Part shown: in pieces, positions 55,906 to 64,000 of the stretch
How the letters are laid out: each line of letters begins with the position of its first letter
Numbering within the stretch: the first letter of the stretch is position 1
Origin: Enchytraeus crypticus
Taxonomy: Eukaryota > Annelida > Clitellata > Enchytraeida > Enchytraeidae
DNA length: 64,000 nt
Reading direction: 5' to 3'
Assembly: GCA_905160935.1 (NCBI GenBank)
Contig: CAJHZI010000184.1
Coordinates: 880,501-944,500 of the forward strand
The notes under the pieces: model-generated
What the model was told of the DNA's origin: nothing
Seen by the model: only the letters and a program-made list of their open reading frames with translations
Database searches by the model: none
Program-made: the position numbers and the translations under genes

Positions 55906-56014
55906 AAGAAATAGTTTGGGAATAAAACTTACATATTATTTCATTCTGATAATCATCTTTAGGCGCGAATACTTATTTAGTCTCTTCTGGGTTTAAAAGT
56001 GCGAGTGCTGCTGT

Positions 56015-56648
56015 CAGTGACGGATCAGAGCCCCCCCCCCCCTTAGCCCGACGATAAAAAATTTTAAACTATATTTTCATTGTTTCTATAGCAATTTATA
56101 TGTGTCAGTATGTTTGCAAGGATTAGGGTGGGGGACGGGGGGGGGGGGGGGGAGGAGATTGAAATCAGTTCCACTAGATTAAAGTTTTTGAAATATGGGA
56201 CTAGGGGCCCATATTTTGTATAATTGGAGCCCTGTAAATGGAAGGGGCCCAAAAAATGTTGACCGGCTGGGAAAAAAATGCAGCCTTGGCTGGGAGGGGC
56301 TTAAGCCCCCCTTCTACCGCCATACTTAAGACAGTTTTGCAATTCGTCCAGATCCGCTGTTTCTTCAGAGGTGAAAAAATTAACCTACTTTTTTCCAAAA
56401 CAAATGTAGGATTTTAGGCATTTTAGGTTTTCCTCTCACTTTAGTACGGGTATGAGTGGTGGTGGGAGGGGTAAGATACACTCACTTTATTGGCCGAGCT
56501 CAGTAGTGAAAACATTTTGAGCCCCAACCCCCCACCCAAAGCATTTTTTCTGATTGCGTCACGTGTCCCGAAGAAGGCAAAAATGTGCACATTCTCAAAA
56601 GAAATTTCAGGCCCCCCCCTTACAAAATTTTTGGATCCGCCCCTCGCT
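56015..56648. mobile_element. G/C-run-rich repeat with inverted GGATC ends
   Basis: The left end is CAGTGACGGATCAGAG plus C13. The right end, read in reverse, is CAGCGAGGGGCGGATCC. Inside are several runs of seven or more G or C, AAGCCCCCCTTCTACCGC and CCCCAACCCCCCACCC. The TTTGGATCCGCCCCT-type terminus resembles a repeat terminus I recall from other invertebrate genomes. It encodes no protein; boundaries are inferred from the paired ends. Confidence 0.5.
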
Positions 56649-56859
56649 GCTGTGTATTAGACAATTAAAATATTTAATATAAGTTATATATCTCTAGTTT
56701 TAATGAGTTATAGTCATATTTATATATTTTTAGTCAGACTCAGATGCTAGAACTTAGAAGCCTAGTGACCTAGTCTTCTATGACTTCGTGAACCAGTATA
56801 ATTTAGGTAAGAGCTGACAATGACAACCACTTATCAATTAAGGCATATTTATGCGCATG

Positions 56860-57010
56860 GCAGCTGCTGATGACTCATCAATGGCAGCTGGCCACCGGTT
56901 TTGTTTACATTTTTGTAGCAGCTGGTAACCAATCAGAACGCGTCGTTCAGGTCACGTGGAAGTGTCAATGTCGCAGCTCTTCATCTATAGTCATAGTAAC
57001 CAGTGCTGGA
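56860..57010. promoter_or_regulatory. Promoter-like island: AP-1, CCAAT, E-boxes
   Basis: Within 130 bp: TGACTCATCA (AP-1 consensus), GGCAGCTGGCC and two further CAGCTG boxes, AACCAATCAG (CCAAT box) and GTCACGTGG. The island is GC-richer than its flanks and lies 1.6 kb upstream of the first phosphatase exon, same orientation possible. Transcription start not shown. Confidence 0.4.
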
Positions 57011-57439
57011 GAGCTTTACATTGTGCAGTATCGTTTAACGGACACTGTCATTTATGTATTAATTATGTAGCAAATAACTTGAAATAACTTATACTCTGAT
57101 AAATAATCGATTTAGGAATTTGTGCCGAAATATAACTAATTGTGAGGTGAGGTAGTATAGTTGAAAATATTTTCTGTGTTTGAAGCTTGGAATTTAAGTG
57201 AGTTTTACAGAGAACGTCGCTTAACATGTTCCAGAGTGGCTTATATGGCTATTTTGATGCAGTCATATCACATAATATACCAATTTGTAATTGGGAAAGT
57301 TTTATATTAAACTGAACTGTACTTTTATTTCGCAGTTATGGTTTCGTTCTATATGTTAGACTATATATTTCACAAATTTCTTCTAAAAGCTCATTGCATT
57401 AATAACATGCATGTCAACAGGCTGAGTCAAAGGCTGAGC

Positions 57440-57600
57440 CTGTTGACAAGTTAATCGACAGTTGGCTTGTTGACATGTTGTTCGACAGCGGATCAGTAGG
57501 TGCATCGTGCAGGGTTAACATTTAGTGCTATCCTCGTCACTGACTTGCTGTTGAGCACGAAACTGAAGTTAAACTTGACCTTGGTGACTTTCTGGAATCT
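57440..57600 (+). mobile_element. SINE family C
   Basis: TTGGCTTGTTGACATGTTGT, TCGACAGCGGATCAGTAGG, CCTCGTCACTGACTTGC and GAAGTTAAACTTGACCTTGG follow the copy at 2367 closely. Confidence 0.65.
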
Positions 57601-57892
57601 TACTACACTTGTCTGAGTGGATTATTGTATCCCTTGTTTAGAAGTTGGGAATCGAATGTCCATGACTATATTAATGTTATTTGAATAAATGTACATATAC
57701 CTTTCTTTAATTATTGATACAGAAGGAGTATTATCAAATCACAAAGTAATTGTAGTATCAAATAGAGTTTATTAGAAATATTTAGATTTGCATATTTCTA
57801 TGAGCAAACTACTAATTCTGACTTATGTGCTATCATATCGAAGGATACTATGCAAAAGAGGCAATGTGAGATGCCGGAGAGGTAAATTTCAC

Positions 57893-57930
57893 ACACATAC
57901 ACACACACACAGACACACATACACACATAA
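57893..57930. repeat. (CA)n short tract
   Basis: ACACACAT/ACACACAC repeat of about 38 bp. Confidence 0.9.
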
Positions 57931-58014
57931 CTATATGCATATATACATACTCGGCAATTCACACACTTAGTCAAAACTTCAGAAGACTGCTTTGACACTA
58001 TTTTAGGCACACAA

Positions 58015-58140
58015 GTACTAGCTGGAGTCATGGTGATATCTGTAGAATATCCGACTGCGGATAAGTCTTCACTGGATTCAAATCCTAGGCTCACCCATCA
58101 CTGCTATCTCCTTCGATGACTGAAACTGATGTTAACACCG
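58015..58140 (+). mobile_element. SINE family B, diverged
   Basis: TACTAGCTGGAGTCATGGTG, ATATCCGACTGCGGATAAG, GGATTCAAATCCTAGGCTC, CACCCATCACTGC, GAAACTGATGTTAACACCG. Confidence 0.65.
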
Positions 58141-58651
58141 ACTTTAAACATTTTTTAAAGTATTCCTTTTCCTATTGGCTATTCTGATGACAGTGTTTAT
58201 TTTGTTTTTTGAAATTTATTTTTAAAATCAAGTGGGAAAACTATCATAATTAGATAAAAGGATAAAAATTGTAACATTAATGTTTTAAAATTGTATATCT
58301 TCTGAGCAAAATGAATCCAAAACTTGAAGCTCCATTTATCCAGATCCAAAGAGAGTGATTACGGCAGTTAATATAAAAAGGATTGTTGTAATCTCTATTT
58401 GAATTTATCTCCATTATCTCCATCCTTTTCCCTAGTAGAATTTATTCTTGTTCTGTCACAAAGTATTCAGAAATAAATCCTCAAAATTCATTACTCAAAA
58501 TAGAATTTATTGATTGACTCATAAGCTGTATTGTTTGCTGCTTGATATTTTAATTATTATCACATTGAAATTTTTGTTTAGCTTTTTAAACTATTTATTT
58601 TTATTAGCGGTCATGACTCCTTAATTAATTGTAATATTTATATTTGTGCAG
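58141..58651. other. Intron or upstream flank of the phosphatase gene
   Basis: AT-rich sequence ending in the acceptor TTTATATTTGTGCAG at 58651. No other feature. Confidence 0.55.
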
Positions 58652-58866
58652 AAGAATGGCTACTAAACGACCTCTAGCCTCGGATTTATCTCCGGTAGAG
58701 GAAGGATTGTCAGCGGATAGCGCTTTGGTTGAAGATGTTGTAAACGATAGAGAGTTGAGGGCAGAATGTCCTAGTGATGAGAAGACTCAGAGTTTGAATT
58801 TGACCTGCTCTAACAGGAGACCAATGGCAATGGTCTTACCTAGACTTGTCCTGCAAATTAGAAATG
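58652..58866 (+). CDS. Phosphatase exon a (start codon)
   Basis: The acceptor is ATTTGTGCAG, the ATG is at 58656, and the donor is AATG|GTAAAG. It leaves one base. In-frame reading upstream through the acceptor is open for two codons only in intron sequence. The basic-hydrophobic RRPMAMVLPRLVL resembles a MAP-kinase docking motif. Confidence 0.75.
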
Positions 58867-59648
58867 GTAAAGATGTTTGTAATATTGTTCCTATGTCAAC
58901 TTCTGAAATCTTAAATAATTTTAGTATGTGAAATTGTGAATGTGGTAACACCTAGGTCTTACAGATAGTAATGAACAACAATTACAGAGTCCTTGCAATT
59001 TAACCTATTCATAAAACAATGCCCTTTTGCAAAATGTGCATATAGTACTGTAAAGCACTGTGCTGTATTTCTATGTAATAACTTCTAATGCTGTACCTCG
59101 TTGAATTGTATATTACTGAATTACTGTACTAAAATATCATGCAAAATGTTGTCTAATGGTGATGCATTAATGCAACATACAATAATGTATTTATCACTTT
59201 AATAAAATGAAATTTATCATTTAGAAATGCAATTGCTATATTTTTTCTGTTTCATGTCGTCAGAATATTGTGACTGTTTTTCTATCGTAATATCATGCCT
59301 TGAATGTTTGCTTCAGTAGTCTATTTCATTTTCATTAAAATGCTGTATAGTATTTTCTTTCATTGTTTTATTGTTGCTGTCACAGACGATTCGTTGACAC
59401 TCTCGTACGACGATGATAGCGATATCAAGAAGCGTTTTGATGGCGATGATGCGGGTACAAAGAACTTGGAAGAAGCTCAAGGGATGGATTCAGGTGACGA
59501 CTGCAGAGGGATAAGACCAAGGACTCTGATGAGGAGTTCGGTGTCTATGCCAAGCTGTATGAACAGTGTTTCCACTGGACCCACCAACATTCTTCCATTC
59601 CTCTATTTAGGATCTCAGTATGATGCCTTGTCCGAACGTGTTACTAAG
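58656..59648 (+). CDS. DUSP8/16-like dual-specificity phosphatase, 5' coding part
   Basis: Two exons, 58656-58866 and 59386-59648, join in phase to 158 residues and continue past the window. Residues 1-133 are acidic and Ser-rich with no known domain (MATKRPLASDLSPVEEGLSA at the start, NRRPMAMVLPRLVLQI at ~53-68). From 122, SVSMPSC..STGPTNILPFLYLGSQYDAL matches the linker and first strands of the DUSP8/DUSP16/VHP-1 catalytic domain (SISQPCLP..GPTRILPHLYLGSQ). The family dephosphorylates Thr and Tyr of JNK/p38 MAP kinases. The catalytic HCxxGxxRS is not in the window; the following intron exceeds 4.3 kb. The ATG (AGAATGG) has strong context, and an acceptor four bases before it implies an upstream non-coding or coding exon. 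No rhodanese (MAPK-binding) domain is seen, so this may be an alternative first coding exon or a rhodanese-less form like Drosophila puckered. Confidence 0.82.
59386..59648 (+). CDS. Phosphatase exon b (catalytic domain start)
   Basis: The acceptor is TTGCTGTCACAG and the donor is ACTAAG|GTAAGA. It begins DDSLTLSYDDDSDIKKRF and ends GSQYDALSERVTK in phase 0. The N-terminal extension of the open frame (FASVVYFIF..) is intronic. Confidence 0.87.
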
Positions 59649-59852
59649 GTAAGACCTTCTTGCGCTTCCAATATATTAGAATTCCCGTATTTCATTGTTA
59701 TCAGTGAATTTTAAAGAGTCACCCTATTCTGTTTAGCGTTTTAGTTAATAGTTAATGAATTTAAATGTTTTTTTATTGATTTGATGCAAATTTTGTTTGT
59801 CAAATTGTCTAGGATTTCTTGGTTGTGAAGATTTTATTATAATAAGCGTATA

Positions 59853-59854
<2 letters not shown>

Positions 59855-59884
<30 letters not shown>

Positions 59885-59890
59885 CTACTA
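59855..59890. repeat. (ATT)n(ACT)n triplet run
   Basis: About ten ATT units followed by ACT units. Confidence 0.92.
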
Positions 59891-60189
59891 CGTTAGTTAG
59901 CAGAGCCGAGCCCAAGCGTACTGAATTGTTTTCTGTATTTGGTTTCTCCTCACTTTCTCTTCTGGGCTCGTCGTTGTTTGACTTTCTCTTTTCCATAAAT
60001 ATCTTTTAATCTTTCAATATATCCTACACATATCTGTCTTTCTCTGCTTGTCTTTCCCTCTCTCATTTGCTATGTTTCCTACTGTCTTTATTCTTTTTCA
60101 CTTATACATAATATATCTATTTGAGTTCTAAAATATCTAATAATTTCAGTCATTTCAGTACATACCTATAATTTCCGTATGGTTGCCCC

Positions 60190-60310
60190 ATCTCGTCTCC
60201 CCCCCTGTCGCTCTTTCTGTCTGTCTCTTTCTTTTTTACTCTCCGCCTGTTTTACTCTCTATCTCTCTCTCTCTCTCTGTCTCTCTCTTTCCTCTGTCTC
60301 CCTTTCTCAC
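60190..60310. repeat. (CT)n-rich tract
   Basis: CT runs with TGTC interruptions. Confidence 0.85.
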
Positions 60311-60704
60311 TCTGATTTCTACTTGACGCTATGGACCATTGTTTTACAGTTGCCCTATGTTCGACTGTTATGATTAATAATATTAATCGATGAGAGCGTT
60401 GTCTACACGTGACTCTATATTATCTAGGCCGCAGCATGTGCCGGTGACACGATGAGTCATACACGTATTCAGATAAAATTTATGCAGCCACGAGTAAATA
60501 TTTTCAACACTTAGTAAGAGAAATTTCAATACATTTTGGAAGGAATCTTCAGTATATTCGATTTTGAAATAGAATTTTCAATTGTATGTACCTTGCAAAC
60601 AAGTTATACATACATTTGCTCAGTTGCACGTCCATTGTCGGTAATAAATTCACAACTTCCTGTGTAAAATCTAGAATACTAGATATCTTATTTTTAGTTT
60701 TATA

Positions 60705-60775
60705 AAAAGTATTGCTAATTTTAGAACGCGTGGCTTTATCAAGTAAGCGTGCTACCAACTGGGCCACAAGACAGT
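60705..60775 (-). mobile_element. tRNA-like SINE fragment
   Basis: The minus strand reads GTGGCCCAGTTGGTAGCACG, an A-box-like sequence. No B box or acceptor pairing follows, so it is more likely a SINE head than a tRNA gene. Confidence 0.35.
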
Positions 60776-61091
60776 ACAATAAGAACAGAGATAATTTAAA
60801 GCAGCATGTGATCGAATATCATTCTCCAGTAGTAGCAGATAGATGCATGTGACTTTATAATTGATGAATCATACACAGTGATACTCAATTGTGGCATAAT
60901 ATGGCTTTAAAATAAATAGGGTAATGAAAAATTCTTTATATTTTATAACTATTACTGTATATTATTATTATCATTCTCTGTTTTGCCTTTTGTCAATTTC
61001 ACAAGCAATTATTCTAAATTGAATGCATATTTATTACGTACTAATAAGTTATTATAAAATAAAATATACAATCCTTATTTATAAGTTAAAT

Positions 61092-61262
61092 TAGAGAAAG
61101 AGAGAGAGAGGAGAGAGCAAGAATGTGAGTGAGCTAACGAGTGAGTGAGTGACTGACTGAATGACTGAGTGAGCGAGCGAGTGAGTGAATGAGTGAGTGA
61201 ATGAGTGAGCGAGTGAATGAGTGAGTGAGTAAGATTTAGAATTAAGACAGAGCGAGAAGGAG
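61092..61262. repeat. (GAGT)n/(GA)n array, left arm
   Basis: GA, then GTGAGTGAGTGACTGACTGA-type tetramers, about 170 bp. It is complementary in composition to 61556-61740. Confidence 0.92.
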
Positions 61263-61389
61263 CGAGAGGTTAATGCGCTGCATTGTTAGTAAGCAATAAC
61301 GAAATTAAGATCTAGAGCGGCTGCTTACCTTGCCAGTATTGATCTGATTGTACAAGCTGTGTACATACTTGATTAGTCATATCTACCTG

Positions 61390-61430
61390 CTCTCTCTTTC
61401 TGTCTTTCTCTTCTCTCTCTCTCTCTCTCG
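61390..61430. repeat. (CT)n tract
   Basis: A CT run between the two tetramer arrays. Confidence 0.9.
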
Positions 61431-61555
61431 TCTGTTCCTCTCTCAATTTTTCGTTCGTACGAAGTTTTTCAATTTGATAGCCTACAGATCTCTTTCTCAC
61501 TCTTAAATTTTCTTCTACCACATGGACGGATATTGTCGTGTATCATTTCCTCTAA

Positions 61556-61740
61556 CTCACTCTTATTCACTCACACAGTCACTCACTCAGTCACTCACTC
61601 GCTCACTCACTCAATCTCTTACTCACTTACTCACTCACTCACTTAATTTCTTTCTCACTCACTCACTCTTGCACAAACTAACTCACACTCTGTCATTCAT
61701 TCTCTCTCTCTCTCTCTCTCACTGTCTCTTTCTCTCACCC
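61556..61740. repeat. (CACT)n/(CT)n array, right arm
   Basis: TCACTCACTCACT-type tetramers then CT, the inverted counterpart of the left arm about 320 bp away. Confidence 0.92.
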
Positions 61741-61861
61741 TCTCACTCCTATTATAAGCGGATATTACAGTGTGACAGCTTGTATCGTGCTTTCCTCCCT
61801 CTCTCTGCTGGTCGTATAATGTCATTTCCTGGCGACGACCCGGTGAGAGTGTAGAAATGAT

Positions 61862-61910
61862 TAGGGCGGGAACAAGAAGAGGTATTGGGGGATGGAGGGG
61901 GGGGGGGTAA
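61862..61910 (+). repeat. G-run cluster
   Basis: GGGCGGG, GGGGG, GG and a run of 11 or more G within 45 bp, a potential G-quadruplex sequence. Confidence 0.6.
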
Positions 61911-62274
61911 TGTCTATTTCTTTATCTGAAAGATCCATTTCAAATTTCACTCAACTGCAATCATTTATTAATCAATCATTTATTCAATCATTCAATTAAT
62001 AAGGCACTACAACTATATATAGTATTTTCTTAGCCGACTTCTTCTTTACTTATCTGATAAATAAATAAAAAATAAAGTCTCACCCCTCCTCTCTGTATAC
62101 TACAGGCAACTTTATCTCCGAAATTATCTGATATCTGAAGCGTATGGGCACGGAATCGTCGGTTTGACAGATCTTTAAGGATGAGGAACGTTGATTGGAG
62201 GAAGGGCTGTATGAGGTGAAAAGGATAAGATGATGGTGATGTAGTTGTCGGTCAACGTTGACATCAACATGGGG

Positions 62275-62365
62275 TAGAGAGAGAAGAGTAAAGAAGAGAA
62301 GAGTAGAGAAGAGAAGAGAAGCGAAGCGAAGATAAGCGAAGCGAAGAGAGGGGAGGAGAAAGAGA
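62275..62365. repeat. GAAGA/GCGAA pentamer repeat
   Basis: GAGAAGAGTA and AAGCGAAGCGAAG units, about 90 bp. Confidence 0.9.
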
Positions 62366-62628
62366 TGGAATTGTTGATTAAAGACTTATTGCGGATCTAA
62401 GGCGGGTCAGCTGATGCTAGTAGACTGGACGACTATGCTAATAAATCTATATTAATTAATCAGTCTTACAGTGCTCAAGTGAGTCTCGTTTAGCTTTTTG
62501 ATGGGCTTTAATTGACATTTTTCTCATGTTCTTGTTTCTTTTTCTTTCGACGCATTCTGTTTCTCTGCGCCTGCTCTCTTTATATTTCTCTCTGTCTCAC
62601 TCTCTCTATCTCTATGTTTCCCTCTCTT

Positions 62629-62629
<1 letters not shown>

Positions 62630-62680
<51 letters not shown>
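62630..62680. repeat. (CT)n microsatellite
   Basis: About 46 bp of pure CT. Confidence 0.96.
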
Positions 62681-62682
<2 letters not shown>

Positions 62683-64000
62683 CCTCACACACACTTACAT
62701 ACATGCATATGCACGCCTAGAGGCTTGTAATAGCCTTGTATACGCATAGGAAGCGTGTTAACAGAACTTTCATCATCTTTGATTGTATGAATCGCGTTTA
62801 ACGATATTGAAGTGTCGACTTGAGTGCTGTTAAAACATATACTCTTGGTCAACGTATATAGAATGTTGACTAATGTTTCATTGCAGTTATTCAGTTACAG
62901 TCTAGCTGCTAGCGTAAGCTGGTGTCTAGGGCACATTTGATCATAATAGAAATATATGTATCAAATTCATTCATGATGAATTTGAAAAAAATTACCCACT
63001 TTATCGAATATTAAGAGCGTTACAATTAAAAGCTTAATATTACAGAGTTAGGAGCTTATTGCACTCAGTCGCATTGACGCTCTTCACGATCTATCGATTA
63101 TTTCTGAGATTGATTTTTAAGTATTCAATCTTTTTAAATTATCAAATATGATGCACCTGAGGTTTTTATTAACAAGTTTATTTCCGTCTCTAACAGTATG
63201 CTTTGTGATATGGAAACCGATGTTAAACTTGAGGAGGGTAGATATCGTTGAGTAGTCATGTAATGAGATAGGGAGGGATTATTTCAGAAGGGACGTGTCT
63301 TGTTGACCACATGCTGGACGTCTATGACTCATAGCTTTGATTGGCACTTTTAATTTTCTTTGCTACAAATTTGCTTTGATTTTTTTAACCCAACTTTGAT
63401 AGTGCAACGAAATCCTATTCTGAATTCGCGTTGATCCTATCTAATGATGCCATTTTGGGTATGGTGAAGTCCGGATCATGTGAGTTATGATACTATTTAG
63501 GTGGATTGTTCTTTAATAGTCAGTCATGATGAACGACTGCTTTTAGGATTACATGTCGTGGACCCACTGTTATGCTGCTCAGTGTTGCGGGGGTGTGAAA
63601 GAAAACCTATTGCCGTCATTGTAGTGTGCTCGTGTGTTTCAGCTGGTATTAGAGGCGATCTTTGTTGTTGTCGTCAGAATGTTTTACCTAATTAGGTTTT
63701 AACCAATGCAGTATAATGTTTATTGTTCTCACGATATTAGATACGTACAATAATTGTGCAACATAGATATTTTGAAAAGTTCCATTATAACGTGTTGATT
63801 TTTTACAATTTGCTTTGCTGTAGCTTTTCGATTCCTTTAAAGAGTCGCCTGAACGATTGTAAAAAGTGTTAACGGGTTAATTGTAATATTCAATCAGCGC
63901 CTACTGTCGGAAGCGTCGTAACCTAATGAATCATTCGAGAGCTCTATTTAGCCGCACTGATAATATCGAGTGTTTCACTGCGGATTTTATCTCTGGCTTC

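Larger units (their letters stand above)
59649..64000. other. Large intron of the phosphatase gene
   Basis: No further catalytic exon (for example one encoding HCxAGxSRS) is found on the plus strand. The contents are simple repeats and G-rich tracts listed separately. 62700-64000 has no recognised repeat; the frame at 63501-63695 has no domain. Confidence 0.55.

Noticed and set aside
63501-63695. Next phosphatase exon
   Set aside because: The translation lacks the expected catalytic motifs, and no flanking acceptor/donor pair in phase 0 is evident.

Overview
The window is nuclear DNA from an AT-rich animal genome. Coding exons are small, flanked by GT...AG introns of 0.4 to several kb, and sit in retroposons, DNA-transposon remnants and microsatellites. 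An alpha2-adrenergic/octopamine-type receptor, a Mad/Mxd-type bHLH-zipper and a MAP-kinase phosphatase, together with several tRNA-like SINE families and an RTE-type LINE, suggest a lophotrochozoan, perhaps a mollusc. The species call is inference; the four gene calls rest on sequence motifs and consistent exon phases.

Layout. (1) 571-4976 (+): the 3' end of a gene for an extracellular protein with two sushi/CCP modules, three one-exon EGF modules and a short tail exon. (2) 9064-15860 (-): a complete five-exon coding sequence for a divergent 184-residue MXD-family bHLH-leucine-zipper repressor, reconstructed here; two exons, one only 30 nt, are too short to show as ORFs. (3) 15.9-48.2 kb: no confident gene. 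It is filled with SINEs, RTE and L2/CR1 LINE ends, two mariner-like elements (one interrupted by a LINE), minisatellites, a CpG-rich island near 40.4 kb and a CRE/E-box cluster near 32.6 kb. (4) 48354-50777 (+): an uninterrupted 807-codon reading frame for a biogenic-amine GPCR with a very long third intracellular loop. (5) 50.8-58.6 kb: more repeats, then a promoter-like island (AP-1, CCAAT, CACGTG) near 56.9 kb. (6) 58656-59648 (+): the 5' coding exons of a DUSP8/16-like dual-specificity phosphatase. The phosphatase domain begins in its second exon and continues beyond the window.

The four genes do not form an operon-like unit. The strongest whole-window pattern is that many microsatellites sit exactly at retroposon 3' ends: (GA)n after the RTE-LINE and a SINE sharing its last ~35 nt, (GAT)n after a second SINE, and (ATTG)n after the L2/CR1 LINE.
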